NCBI GenBank assembly: GCA_964019055.1
Contig: OZ025206.1
Coordinates: forward strand, 22,835,578 to 22,899,577
Length of the DNA stretch: 64,000 nt
Reading direction: 5' to 3'
Origin: Anthopleura xanthogrammica
Lineage: Eukaryota > Cnidaria > Anthozoa > Actiniaria > Actiniidae
This document shows positions 45,901 to 54,050 of this stretch, in pieces. The notes beneath the pieces are model-generated. The model ran no database searches and was not told the DNA's origin. It saw only the letters and a program-made list of their open reading frames with translations. Positions within the stretch are counted from its first letter, which is position 1, and the number at the start of each line of letters is the position of its first letter. The position numbers and the translations under genes are program-made.

Positions 45901-48900
45901 CGAAAATTGTGTTTGACAAGAAAAATACAACTAAAATATAACATGTTTTACAAAATATTATCTCACTTTTTAATCCCCTGAGCATGCGCTTAGAGCAGTA
46001 GCGCGGAATGCTTGATGTGTGTATTAGACCAGATTCAATTGTTCCTGTTATGACTGCCATCACTTGATGGTGCAGAGCCTCTATATGAAGGTTACTTATT
46101 GGTTATGGATAATTGAGTACTTGTTGGGTACTTGTTGGGTACTTGTTGGGTACTTGTTGGGTACTTGTTGGGTACTTGTTGGGTACTTGTTGGGTACTTG
46201 TTGGGTACTTGTTGGGTACTTGTTGGGTACTTGTATTGGTGATGTACTTGCTATGTACCCTGCAAATATATGTCTCCTCTTTGATATCAGGGGCGGATTT
46301 GTGGGGGGTGGGGGCGAGAAGGCCGCGGTACCCCCTTCTAGTTTGGGATGCATTTATATTTAGCCTTTGGCTTAAACCTTTTTGTCCAAAATATCCCCAG
46401 TTCGCAGGAAATGTTTGGAGTCCATATTTTAAGAATTTCGCTTTGGCCTCCTGGTTTCGCTTTGCATAGAAGACAGACAGCACATAATCAGTGCTATATA
46501 ATAAGTATATAATCATTGAAGTTCTCTAACGCCATATAATCAGTGAGATTCGTCTAACGTCAAATTTTCACACCTGCTCTTTTTCTCTAAACCTGCAATC
46601 TGGTATTCTTGCCCAACGTCAGACGCATGACCGTTTTCTAATCTTTTGAAAAAGCTCATTAGTTCTGTTCAAAATTATTTCCACTTGACTGGATTCAAGT
46701 ATCTGTTTTATTGTAATATCGTAACATGTTAGAATAAGTTTTACTGTAATTTAGTTTGAAATTACATGAAAAATCACGTCCATTTGATAGTAAAGCATAA
46801 GTAATATGTAGAAAGGAAATAAGTTAAAGTTATAGTGCTAAGAAAAACGAGTATATAAGTAATATGAGTGAGTATATTAATTTCAAAAAAAAAAAAAATT
46901 TTTTATCGAACTCTGAAACAACCTCTTGTCTGATTTAAGTCAGAGCATGGCGATCTAACAGATCAAACCCTGAAACAACCTCTGGGCTGATCTAAGTCAG
47001 GGCATGGCGATCTAACAGATCAAACCCTGAAACAACCTCAACAAACGGACCCTCCGGCCCCTCCCCCTGCTACGGTCCTGTAGAATGATTCAGCAAACAC
47101 CTCTATCTATAGCCTTGCTCTAAGTCGACCTCTCTTGTCTCCTGCGGGAATATTTCGTTCGATTGAAGGACGGCGGACTTTGCGAAAGTCTACTTTATCC
47201 ATTTTACTTCTTCGCACGTACGATTTGGGAGAATCAGGGGCCTTCTTTTTCCCTAAAATGGATTACAAAAATAAATATAATTAGAGTTTATGAAGGCGCC
47301 GGTAAAAAAGGTTTAATCAAGGTTATGATCACTACCCGACAACCTCTCCAAATTATCCCTCCCTCCCACCAAAACACCAGCTGCAAAACACATGCACGAT
47401 ATAGACCCCTTGCAGCACGTCGGAATGTCTGTTGGCAGGTTATGCTCCTTCAGTTTTTCTGTTATTCTAATATCTGGAAAACCTGATCCTTTTACCTGTT
47501 AGCAGGTTATGCACCTTCAGTTTTTCTGTTTTTTTCTTTTTCTTTTTGTTGATGTTGTTAGTGTTGTTGTTGTTGCTGTTGTTGTTTTATTTTTTGCTTG
47601 TTTTTGTTTCGTATTATGATCCGTTTCGTTTTGTTCTACTTTGTTTGTTCTGTTTTGTTCAGTTGTATTCTTGTGTTGGTTTTTTTTTTGCTTGCTTGCT
47701 TGTTCTTGTTTTGCATTTGGTCCGTTTTGTTTGTAGGATTTTGTTTCGTTTTGTTCTGTTTTGTTTGCTCTGTTTCGTTTTTGTTTTGTTTTATTTTGTT
47801 TTGTTTATCTTTTTTTTTTGCTCGTTCTTGTTTTGCATTTGGTTCCGTTTTGTTTGTTTGCTTTCGTTTCGTTTTCTTTTCGTTAATTTTGTTTGTTTTT
47901 CTGGTTTGTTTTTGTTTTGTTGTGTTTGTTGTTGTTGTTGTAGTTCTGTTTTTGGCAAAAAGAAAAAACATCAAAAGAAACATGCTATCTCAACATTATC
48001 ACTCAGTATTCAGTTGAGAAACATTGTTAGAGTTTAACCCAAAGAGTCGCCAACATTTTTCTCTTAGTTCTCTTACGCGTAGACCGTAGATTATTGGGTT
48101 GATAAAGGAGCCTAAATGAACGCATGTAAAAACCCAAGGACGCAAGGAAAAGAAGACAGAACCTGACAAACTAAACTTTAACACTTGCTGCAGCAAAACG
48201 ACAGACGTCAATGGAATAAAAGAAACCAAAAAGCAGGCAAGAAGAAGAGCAGCTGTCGTGGTTCCTTTGTGTTTTGGCTGGCGGGTTTGTGACGGATTGT
48301 CCATGTTGATATTATGCTGCTGTTGAGCTATTTCATGGTTTTGCCTTCTTATGGCTGCAAAAATCCGAACGTACCAGTAAACCATTAAGATAGTTGAGGT
48401 AATGCCCGTGGCAACATAAAAAATATCGATATACCACACAGGTGCATCAATAGCTAATAGGACAAAGTACACTATTGCAAGAGGCGTGTTTAGGGCCCAG
48501 AATCCTATGACTGCATAAGTGAGTCTCTTGACTGTTATTCGTGTTGGGTATTTGAATGAATGGATAATGGCCACATATCTGTCATATGTGACAAGGACTA
48601 GGTCTTGGTTAGCTAATGTCATGAGAAGAAACGCAAAGAAATTATAAGCAGTTTGAACTTTACAGTTGATTGTGTTGGTTTTCAATAAGAGTGCTTCTCT
48701 GGCGATGAATAAAGGAGAGCAAATCAGTCCAATAAGAAAGTCAGTCAAGGCTAAATAAGCCAGGACTACCACTCGCTCAACCTGAAGAGATGCATTCTTC
48801 CAAACAACAAACATAACCACTGCATTGAAAAATAAAGTGAATGGCATCGTCATGATGTTGACTGTAATGGCAAGGATCGTTGAGACCTTGGCTGCTTCAT

Positions 48901-51900
48901 TGAAAGAGGACGGTCCCCATGATGCCATTGGAATCCTCATGGGACACTGGACAAGTGTGCCATTATCTGTAATAGATGTATTTGCTGGAACCAATTCTGA
49001 CAAGTTATGTAAAACGTTCATGATAGTTGTTTAGTTTCTTGGTGTGTCTTTGTTAGTTGTTCTTTATGTTGGGAAGCGGTGCTCACTTTTCCACAAATTC
49101 TATGTATGTAAAGTCGCTCAACTGAGAAGAGCCGTACGTTTAAAGCCAAAGTTTGACTGGATTCGATATTGGTCAGTGTTCGTTGTGGATGAAGTCCAGG
49201 TAAAGATTTCGTGAAGTGAACAGTATGGTATGTTTGACAAAACTGGGACACTTGTCATCAGCTAAGGCTTTTTTGATGTTGTGTTTAATGGACTGGGGCT
49301 TAATGGCTCAGGAAACAACGAACCATCAGGATCAAGCACCAAAAGAAGGTACAAGAGAAGAAATAAGGTTGAAAATGATTAAATGAAATAATAAACAATA
49401 ATTTGTCTAAATCCATCCGGCTACGCACCTGATATACAATCCTGCACGTTTATTTACAGTGAGGACACTCGAACCGTGAACACTTTGAGGTTTTTTCATA
49501 CTTATTTTCTCCTTTATCCCTTGTGTGAATCCATTGGAAATATGATTTGTTTTGAACCATAAGTTATTCGAGTTCAGTGCTTCATTACCAAAAGGTCTGA
49601 ATCAGTAGAAAGTTCATAAAATAAAAATATAACAATATCAAGTGTACATGGTTCGTGTTTCCTCACTGTGACACTACATACAATTTATTCAATTTTGTTC
49701 TAGTGGAAAAAATATGCGGACCCCTTACCATGGGTTTTATTAATTTATTTCTATTTAATTTAAAGGAAAAAGAAAGTGAGAAAGTGAACAAAATACTAAA
49801 TGTATGACGTAAAAACATCTTTCAATTTCTCAACGCGGTATCGATCAGTTGGAACCAGATATAATACCTCTGCACGTTTATTAAACACTACATACAAATT
49901 GTTCTGTTTTGATGTAGTGAAAAAAATATATGGGTTTCAATAATTTATTTTTGGTCAATTTGATAGAGAAAGAGAGAGAAAACAAAATATTAAATATAAG
50001 ACGTAAACACAATTTTTTTCTTTTTGACGAGAAATGCCGGCAGGAAAACATCTTTCAATTTTTTAACCTTTTTGCACCTCAACTGATCATTAACAAACTG
50101 TACCGGTGCATTTAACGTACTGTTTAACTAACTGTGCGCATCTTATCTGGCTTTACTGGGGATTAATCGTAAAGGCCCGTTTACGCTAGCGATTTTTGCT
50201 GCCGGATTTCAGGTGCGCTTTTTGCGGCGATTTTGGTCATAGCCAAGAATGGTCAAGGATTAACTTGTCAAAATTTATTCTGGACACCAAGATTACCTGG
50301 ATAAATGTCTCCTTAGAAGCCTAAGACAAAATTTATAATATATTCAAAAATCGCAGCAAAAATTGCCAGTGTAAACTGGCCTTAACGATCTAGAAAATTA
50401 CCAGCGGTGATTACGATCTCATCAGCGATTACAGTATAAGGAAGTTAGGATGTTAGTATCTTCTCCAAGGCTGATGTTCTTATCAGTATGCAACAACCAT
50501 TTGCTGAAGGAGTAGTTTGAGTATTTTCTATCTCCCAGTTTTATTGTTGTGTGTTATGTTGATATGTTACTATGGTTACTGTCTACCCAAAAAGCTTCAC
50601 AATGACCTGAATACACTGTGCGTCAAGTCAAATTAGTTTTCCATTGCAATTATATAAACCGGAAATCCCAAAAATATTAGCCATTTACTTAACCATTTAC
50701 ACTTAACGTTTATTTTAATACTCTGCAGAGACGGATTTGGGAGGAGGGCGGAGGAGGAGGGGTTTGAGAGATATTTTATTGTCCAAAAAATCCACAGTTT
50801 CGCAGGAAAAGCATTTCTGGAATCCATATTTTAAGAATTTCACTGAGAGCATGTCCCCGAACCTCCTCTGGTTTCGTTTTTGCATATACAGTAAAAACCC
50901 GCATAAAAGAACCAGTGGATTAAGAACCACCAGGCTGAAATTCGCCATTTTTAAAAGCACTCAATAAAAGAACCACTTCCAGCCTTACAAATTAGACTGG
51001 TTCTTATATATCTAAATATAATTTGTTGCAATTTGGATACTAATGTAAAAAAAAAAAACAGTTGGGATGATAATGTTTCAATTATGTGAATATAAGACCT
51101 TCCGGGTCAATAGATCACCGATGAAAAATTTCAGCCTGACCTGAAAAAATACGCAGTGGTTCTCTTATGCGTTTTTTTACTGTAATCAGTGAGATTCGTC
51201 TAAAGTGGAATTTCACTGCCTTCCTTATATAAAAAATCTTTATATAAAGATCTCATCCTTATTATTCTTTATATAAAGAATACTAATAAAGAAGACTTTA
51301 TCGGGTATAAAGATCCATGTATGGTCGCTCCAATTGGACCAAAGGATTATGAATTATTCTGATTGGTAATTGTATTCCTTATATCTTTTTTCAGAGGGAC
51401 TACGTACCTTCATTGCTGGGAATGGCCACAGCTTATATGTACTTAAAACAAACACCAAGAGCAAGAAACCAGCTCAAGAGAATTGCTAAAATGAACTGGA
51501 CATCGGAGGTACTCTACTGGTTTATACCTGACACAGAAAACCTGGAATCATCTTTTACAGTGTTAAATTAACCCAACGTTTCATATCCTTTTTTCTTGTG
51601 TAGGAGGCGGAAGAGTTTGAGAAGAGCTGGCTTCTACTCGCTGATATCTATATCCAGGTAAAATTCTTGAAAAGCTCTAAACGAATAAACATCAAATGCG
51701 AAGTCTATCAAAACCCGAAACAACCTCTGAACTGATCAGAGTTAGGGCACGGCTAACTCACAGATCAAACCCTGAAACAACCCCTGGCTGATCAAAGTCA
51801 GGGCATGGCTAACTCACAGGTTGAAATTGAAATTAGGTTCTTAGGTTTTGTGGAAGGAATAAAACGAAAGAACCTGCAGAAAAAATCCTCAAACAAACTT

Positions 51901-53752
51901 TACTCACATGTGATGCGAAGCGGGCCAGGAATCAAACCCAGGACCCCATAAATGAAAGGCGAGTTTTCTGCCTTTAGACTACCGTTGATTCCATAAGAGT
52001 GCATCCTAAACCTAAACCAGGTACCCCATTCTCACCCAGTGCGGGCTTCCCTCATCCCCATCCTCTCCCAACAGGACAGAATAACACTACTACCACAGGC
52101 AACCCAGCTAACCTGAACAAGCTTTGCCTTGCAGGGACAAGTTTTGATAAAGACGCGATTACACTGAGCAAATTTCTCAGTAACTTGTCTCGCAACGGCG
52201 TTGCGACACAAGTTGCCAAGAGGGTTTACACGGTGCAACAGAGACGCAATCGTTGCCAAAAGTAGAAATTGCTGCGACTTGTCTCGCAACATTTTTCAGA
52301 TTGCACTGTAGGTTACGCGCCGCAATGCTCCTTGCCACTCCATGCAACGGCGTTGCGAGAAATGTTGCAAAAAAAATTATAACTTCGTGTAATGTGATTA
52401 GTGATTTTTTCTTTTCTTTCAGTCTGGGAAGTACGATATGGCTAGCGATCTGTTGAAGAAGTGTTTGCAGTACAACAAGGTAGATAATATGCCTTGGTGT
52501 ATACTGACTGCAGAGATTATTCCTCTCAACTAACCCCTATTCACTTCCACCAATAGGCCACGTTCGATATCTTAATATGCGCGTCACCATGCACATAAAT
52601 TAAAGTTGAAGTGTTTGTTTTTCGTAGTCGTGTTGCAAAGCATGGGAGTACATGGGCTTCATTATGGAGAAAGAACAAGCCTACAAGGATGCTGCTAAGA
52701 ATTATGAGAACGCTTGGAAAAACGGCAACAAGAATAACCCCACCATAGGTAAGAACAAGTCTCACCCCTGTTCCCTTATTAGCCATTCTGAGGGTCGAGT
52801 ATGCATTGCAGTGCAATAAGAAAGAACGAAAATAAAACCAAAATAGTTACCCTGAAAGGAAGTTAACCTATAAACTCCCTCTTAGGGTGCCTATTTTGTT
52901 TTATTTTCGCTCTTTTGCTTGTTATGCTATCGCTTTCGCTCTTACTATTTTATTGTATGTTACTGATTATTTGCGTCCTGAATAAACCACTACTGTGTTG
53001 TATTATATTTTAGGTGACGAAATAGGCACCATCTTGGAAATAGGTCCCTTAAAACAGTCCCACAATGCACTGCAGTGCCAACTCGACCCAGTTTTTTCTC
53101 AAACTCGAAATGGCTTGTTCTGGGTGTCCGTGGCTGGAACTAGCAGAACCGCGCCATTCATTTTGAACGCATTTTTTAGACCACGTGTCATGCTACTAAC
53201 TGAGTATAATTTCTTTATTTTTTTATTTTTTTTCAAGGGTTTCGTCTGGCCTTCAATTACCTCAAAGCTAAACGATATGTGGATGCGATAGATGTTTGTC
53301 ACATGGTAAGTAATAAACATGAAACAAACAATCGAACTCTCAGCTCGTTTATTTATTTATTTGTTTATTTACTTGGGTTTTTTTTTGTTTATTGTTCTTA
53401 TTGTTAGTGTTTCTTTTACTGAAATTACATGTCGAAAATGTGAGAGAAATTCTAATTTATTCAACGTTAGGGATTACGAAGCGCTATGCTGCGTTCCTTT
53501 GCATTTGGCGGGAACTTTTCGCGCCAAAACGCGTGCACTCGCACAAGGTACGGTCCTGCCTCGGAAATGTCACCAGAGCCTAATTTGTTTGTCTTTCAGT
53601 TACTAGTGGTTTACTTTCCGATTCATTTGATCCTCTTTGTTTGTTGTTTATTTATTTTCTTTTTCTCTCATCCTTAGGTGCTTGAACAACACCCGAATTA
53701 TCCTAAAATCAAGGAGATCTTAGATAAAGCACGAAGTTTGATTCGAGTGTAA
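24997..53752 (+). CDS. TTC21B: Tetratricopeptide repeat protein 21B / IFT139, 42 exons
   Basis: IFT139 is a TPR subunit of the IFT-A complex, used for retrograde transport in cilia. Exons: 24997-25023, 25141-25270, 25971-26248, 26873-26964, 27100-27139, 27252-27308, 27725-27825, 29216-29300, 29873-29971, 30057-30149, 31084-31183, 31424-31521, 32134-32241, 32616-32708, 33244-33373, 33510-33595, 34010-34081, 34432-34552, 35192-35298, 35757-35821, 36008-36097, 36350-36433, 37018-37090, 38819-38929, 39397-39449, 40164-40249, 40450-40576, 40841-40906, 41394-41496, 41806-41916, 42975-43056, 43267-43349, 43757-43824, 44428-44589, 45025-45088, 45513-45638, 51395-51508, 51604-51657, 52423-52479, 52628-52748, 53238-53305, 53678-53752. 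The sum is 3960 bp, 1319 residues, close to the vertebrate 1316, with every phase matching and all introns GT-AG. Landmarks: [14 protein letters not shown] near the N-terminus, [54 protein letters not shown] and the C-terminus [11 protein letters not shown]21A and TTC21B cannot be told apart with certainty by eye. Intron 36 (5.8 kb) holds a GPCR gene on the other strand. Confidence 0.95.
26690..26825. mobile_element. Foldback MITE, family D
   Basis: CACAATTTGGAGGATAAAAC pairs with GTTTTGTCCTCCAAATTCAG; ends near GACGTCACGAGCAAGGAGTG. TTC21B intron 3. Confidence 0.65.
27927..28690 (-). mobile_element. 5'-truncated LINE with C-terminal reverse transcriptase frame
   Basis: An uninterrupted 204-residue frame (28076-28690, from its first ATG) reads like the C-terminal third of a CR1/jockey-type pol: [14 protein letters not shown], then [20 protein letters not shown] and a terminal [22 protein letters not shown] 3' untranslated tail follows with GCGCTTTATAAATAATAAAG and a (TTA)n end near 27927. 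The lack of stops suggests recent insertion into TTC21B intron 7, antisense to the gene. The 5' part is missing. Confidence 0.85.
28735..28945. mobile_element. TAGACC foldback MITE (family A), best copy
   Basis: 5' arm CCTCTTTAGCTTGGGCATAA, CATTTCAGACCATGTGTCAT; 3' arm ATGTGGTCTGAAATGGGAAC, TTATGCCCAAGGTTAAGAGG, TCTA. The centre has GATACAACTCAAGCAAAGAA. Confidence 0.85.
29553..29814. mobile_element. Foldback element of the 'TAAGGC' group
   Basis: Ends TAAAGGTGCAGACACACAAG and TTGTGTGTCTGTGCCTTAA. Inside, short inverted words recur: ACATTTCATGCAATGTCAC, CGACGTTGCATGCAGTGT, GTCGTATGCAACATTGCA. TTC21B intron 8. Confidence 0.75.
30276..30575. mobile_element. Foldback element with perfect inner palindrome
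   Basis: GAGTCAATAGCCCATGAGGC and GCCTCATGGGCTATTGACTC are perfect arms around a short GAAG centre (about 30301-30344). Outer arms combine ACCTACTAATCGGTCC with GACCATTAGTAGGTTTT, and AATAGACCCCTAGTAG lies inside. Confidence 0.75.
30640..30842 (-). mobile_element. SINE S1 copy
   Basis: On the minus strand: tRNA-like head with CACAGGTGGCGTAGTGGTGA and GAGTGCTCTCCTCTCACCAA, then GAGTAGAGTTCCTTGTTGGT, TCTCTCCTGTTCAAGGGTTT, TTCTCCAGCCTCTCTGGATT and a truncated tail. Confidence 0.7.
32295..32418. mobile_element. TAGACC foldback MITE (family A), short copy
   Basis: GACCTCTTTACTTTTGGCAT, CCATTTCAGGCCATGTGTCA and the terminal ATAATGCCCAAAATAAAGAG. Internally deleted. Confidence 0.75.
32419..32562. 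mobile_element. Foldback MITE, family D
   Basis: GATCCCTTTATGTGACATCA, TTGGAGGACAAAACTAAC pairing with TATTGTTTTGTCCTCCAAAT, and a CTGCAAGGGGTCTATTC end. It directly abuts a family A copy. Confidence 0.75.
33690..33880 (+). mobile_element. tRNA-derived SINE, second family (S2)
   Basis: GGGTTAGCTCAGTTGATTGG is a good tRNA A-box region and GTAGGTTCAATCCCCGGC a good B box, but the anticodon arm is not a proper tRNA stem and a duplicated GTCGTAG lies before box B. The body that follows (AGGGTCTATCTGAGTAGAGG) differs from S1. A head fragment of the same type is at 9467-9490. Confidence 0.75.
34098..34345 (-). mobile_element. SINE S1 copy
   Basis: Minus strand: CCTCTCACCTCTGGGGTCTC, GGGTTCGATTCCTAGACTTG (box B), TGAGTAGAGTTTGTTTGCCC, a G/C-rich expansion, then the tail GTAAGTTACAGTAGCCATGC. 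Confidence 0.75.
34940..35125. repeat. Dispersed 'ATTAAGCGCCGCC' repeat fragment
   Basis: ACCGTATTTAAGCGCTGCCT, CGATTAAGCGCCGCCCATGA and GAATACGGTATGCGG: a short palindromic repeat with CCGTATT / AATACGG ends. Confidence 0.5.
35500..35697. mobile_element. Small foldback element
   Basis: AGTAGTAAGAACTACATTGC, AACTGCTTGACTCCTAATAG in the left arm mirror CTATCAGGAGTCAAGTAGTT and GCAATGTAGTTCTTACTACT in the right arm. Confidence 0.8.
36610..36850 (-). mobile_element. SINE S1 copy
   Basis: Minus strand: GGGTGGCGTAGCAGTAGTAA, CCTCTGGGGTTTCGAGTTTG, TTTTTCTCCGGGTTCTCCGG, TTTTCCTCCCTCCACAAAAC and CTAACATGCTAAATTCCAAT, with the tail TAGCCGTGCCCTGACTTTGA. Confidence 0.75.
37112..38074. mobile_element. 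963-bp foldback transposon flanked by TTAA
   Basis: The ends GGTGTTTCCCAGT and ACTGGGAAACACC are flanked on both sides by TTAA (37108-37111; 38075-38078). The arms are roughly 400 bp and nearly identical; they include GGCGTTTCCATGGCAACGG, AGAGGGTTGGATTAGAGCGA, TTCGCGTTCGCAAAATAATG and their complements. The unpaired centre is only about 150 bp and has no gene, so it is nonautonomous. It sits in TTC21B intron 23. Confidence 0.92.
38093..38818 (+). repeat. 52-bp minisatellite derived from the TTC21B exon 24 acceptor
   Basis: At least 11 regular 52-bp units (CCAAAGAAAGCCATTGAA.. starts at 38196, 38248 and every 52 bp to 38716), plus degenerate copies on both sides. The unit matches the real junction CCAGAGAAAGCCATCGAAGT (exon 24 from 38819) together with its upstream TATTTTCNNCCAATA intron sequence. 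Confidence 0.92.
39530..40135. mobile_element. Foldback of the 'TAAGGC' group carrying a SINE
   Basis: The left end holds AAGACCCGCACACATGATGC and the right end GCACCGTGTATCTGTGCC. An inner hairpin GCTGAAGAAGAATCGA / TCTACTTCTTCAGC lies at about 39874-39906. A SINE (39640-39855) interrupts it. Confidence 0.55.
39640..39855 (+). mobile_element. SINE S1 copy
   Basis: CCTCTGGGGTCTTGAGTTCG, ATTCCTGGACTCGGCATCAC, GGGTTTCTCTCCGGGTTCTC, GGTTTTCCTCCTTCTGCAAA and TAGCTAAATTCC-type body, ending GAGGTTTTTTCGGGGTTTCG. Confidence 0.75.
41283..41307 (+). repeat. Interstitial telomere-like repeat (TTAGGG)4
   Basis: Four TTAGGG-phase units in TTC21B intron 28, the metazoan telomere sequence at an internal site. 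Confidence 0.9.
41731..41800 (+). repeat. 20-bp repeat before exon 30
   Basis: CAAGTTGTCTGTCACTCTAA occurs twice plus a partial third (CAAGTTGTCTGTCTGTCTGT) and forms the pyrimidine-rich tract of the exon 30 acceptor. Confidence 0.8.
42486..42652. mobile_element. TAGACC foldback MITE (family A)
   Basis: Complete: TAGACCTTTTTAGCTTCGTT, CCCATTTCAGACCATGTG; then CATGTGGTCTGAAATGGGCA and ACGAAGCTAAAAAGGTCTA. Confidence 0.88.
43150..43245. repeat. GAAT/GGAT tetranucleotide repeat
   Basis: ATGGATGGATGAATGAATG-type runs in TTC21B intron 31, just before exon 32. Confidence 0.85.
43478..43710. repeat. AAAGGAAAGA minisatellite and TCTCC pentamer run
   Basis: Purine-rich decamers (GGAAAGAAAA) at 43485-43565, an A-rich middle, then six TCTCC-type pentamers at 43680-43708. 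Open frames on the complement are artefacts. Confidence 0.9.
43995..44192. mobile_element. TAGACC foldback MITE (family A)
   Basis: CACCTCTTTATACCTTGGGC, TTTCAGACCACGTGTCATTC; then GAGGTCTGAAATGGGAAGAA and CACCCAGGGTAAAGAGGTCT. Confidence 0.82.
44630..44800. mobile_element. Foldback of the 'TAAGGC' group
   Basis: TAAGGCTGATTTACACGGTA at the left and GTAGGGTTGATTTACACG at the right, with CGTGTAAATCAACCCTACAA forming the internal complement. Confidence 0.7.
45262..45478 (-). mobile_element. SINE S1 copy
   Basis: Minus strand: GGTGGCGTAGCGGTGAGAAC, GCTCGCCTCTCACC, GGGTTCGAGTCCCGCCGGGC (good box B), TGAGTAGAGTTTTTGGTTCT and a poly(C) stretch inside the body. Confidence 0.8.
46117..46230 (+). 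repeat. 11-bp minisatellite, 10 copies
   Basis: GTACTTGTTGG repeats ten times perfectly, with a partial eleventh. As 11 is not a multiple of 3, it opens frames on both strands without being a gene. Confidence 0.97.
46288..46570 (+). mobile_element. Dispersed 'GGGGCGGATTTG' repeat, copy 1
   Basis: Begins AGGGGCGGATTTGTGGGGGG, continues with TTCGCAGGAAATGTTTGGAG, TCCATATTTTAAGAATTTCG and ends near ATCAGTGAGATTCGTCTAAC. A second direct copy is at 50724. Confidence 0.75.
46910..47040 (-). repeat. Tandem array of S1 SINE tails
   Basis: Two and a half units of roughly 60 bp: CTGAAACAACCTCTGGGCTG, ATCTAAGTCAGGGCATGGCG, ATCTAACAGATCAAACC. Confidence 0.8.
47515..47950. repeat. GTTTT-rich low-complexity tract
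   Basis: Strongly T/G-biased sequence of TTTTGTTTCGTTTTG-type units, ending 48 bp short of the GPCR stop codon, so it would form an (AAAAC)-rich 3' untranslated region in that transcript. Three overlapping open frames here are artefacts. Confidence 0.85.
47999..49021 (-). CDS. Rhodopsin-class (class A) GPCR, intronless, nested in TTC21B intron 36
   Basis: 340 residues with seven hydrophobic segments. The N-terminus has three N-glycosylation sequons (N6, N14, N20). TM1 spans about 47-74; TM2 contains LALTD (90-94). C120 precedes TM3, which ends TYDRY (145-149, the DRY motif). TM6 has CFLVSFIP (263-270), a phenylalanine where CWxP receptors have tryptophan; TM7 ends NPIIY (308-312). I see no cysteine in the second extracellular loop (about 190-198) to pair with C120, which is unusual. 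The short C-terminus has a cysteine at 323 but no long tail. The ligand cannot be told; the sequence fits the large melatonin/amine-like receptor expansions of cnidarians in style. The lack of introns suggests retroposition. Confidence 0.9.
   Translation of the reverse strand: MNVLHNLSELVPANTSITDNGTLVQCPMRIPMASWGPSSFNEAAKVSTILAITVNIMTMPFTLFFNAVVMFVVWKNASLQVERVVVLAYLALTDFLIGLICSPLFIAREALLLKTNTINCKVQTAYNFFAFLLMTLANQDLVLVTYDRYVAIIHSFKYPTRITVKRLTYAVIGFWALNTPLAIVYFVLLAIDAPVWYIDIFYVATGITSTILMVYWYVRIFAAIRRQNHEIAQQQHNINMDNPSQTRQPKHKGTTTAALLLACFLVSFIPLTSVVLLQQVLKFSLSGSVFFSLRPWVFTCVHLGSFINPIIYGLRVRELREKCWRLFGLNSNNVSQLNTE
50168..50387. mobile_element. Foldback of the 'TAAGGC' group
   Basis: GTAAAGGCCCGTTTACGCTA and ATTGCCAGTGTAAACTGGCC, TTAAC ends, with GCGATTTTTGCTGCCGG against ATCGCAGCAAAAATTGCC. 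Confidence 0.75.
50724..51215 (+). mobile_element. Dispersed 'GGGGCGGATTTG' repeat, copy 2, interrupted
   Basis: Shares TTTCGCAGGAAAAGCATTTC, AATCCATATTTTAAGAATTT and the end ATCAGTGAGATTCGTCTAAA with copy 1, but is split by a foldback at about 50886-51185. Confidence 0.8.
50886..51185. mobile_element. Foldback MITE 'TACAGTAAAAACCCGCATAA'
   Basis: Left end TACAGTAAAAACCCGCATAA, GAACCAGTGG; right end GCAGTGGTTCTCTTATGCGT, TTTTTTACTGTA. It is inserted within the repeat at 50724-51215, at a TA-type site. Confidence 0.85.
51698..51990 (-). mobile_element. SINE S1 copy with duplicated tail
   Basis: Minus strand: box B region GGGTTTGATTCCTGGCCCGC, GTGAGTAAAGTTTGTTTGAG, then CCTAAGAACCTAATTTCAAT, followed by two tail units (TTAGCCATGCCCTGACTTTG; TTAGCCGTGCCCTAACTCTG). 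Confidence 0.75.
52125..52400. mobile_element. Foldback of the 'TAAGGC' group, CGTTGCGA-rich
   Basis: AACTTGTCTCGCAACGGCGT occurs early, and CAACGGCGTTGCGAGAAATG late; the ends GACGCGATTACACTGAG and TTCGTGTAATGTGATTAG pair. TTC21B intron 38. Confidence 0.65.
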
Positions 53753-54050
53753 ATATATTTGTATCATAACATAAGTCAAGATTTTAGCAAGATCTTTATA
53801 TTGATTTCATACCAAAGAAATCTATTGAGAAAAGTACTATAGGATTCTTCGGTTCATTCACAAAGTATAGATAGATTAAAGGTAAAGAAAAGACGAATAA
53901 CTACCATCCCAAACATCACTTGACCAAGTACGATGTTTGAGCTATTTCGAATTAGCATAATACCGCTGTGTTCCTTGATTACAGGCTCATTTACGCAGGT
54001 TTACCCTCATTTCAATCACAAACTCACAAATACCATGCAACGGTAAAGAG

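Noticed and set aside
46064..46516. Open frames with repeating VGYLLGTCW or [11 protein letters not shown]
   Set aside because: Products of the 11-bp minisatellite.
47546..48037. Phe/Val/Leu-rich frames suggestive of a membrane protein
   Set aside because: GTTTT-rich low-complexity DNA; all three frames and the complement are open, and the tract lies in the GPCR 3' flank.
52995..53291. Frame reading from 52995 as an extra TTC21B exon
   Set aside because: It does not match the protein, and the 52748-53238 junction is in phase and completes the conserved sequence.
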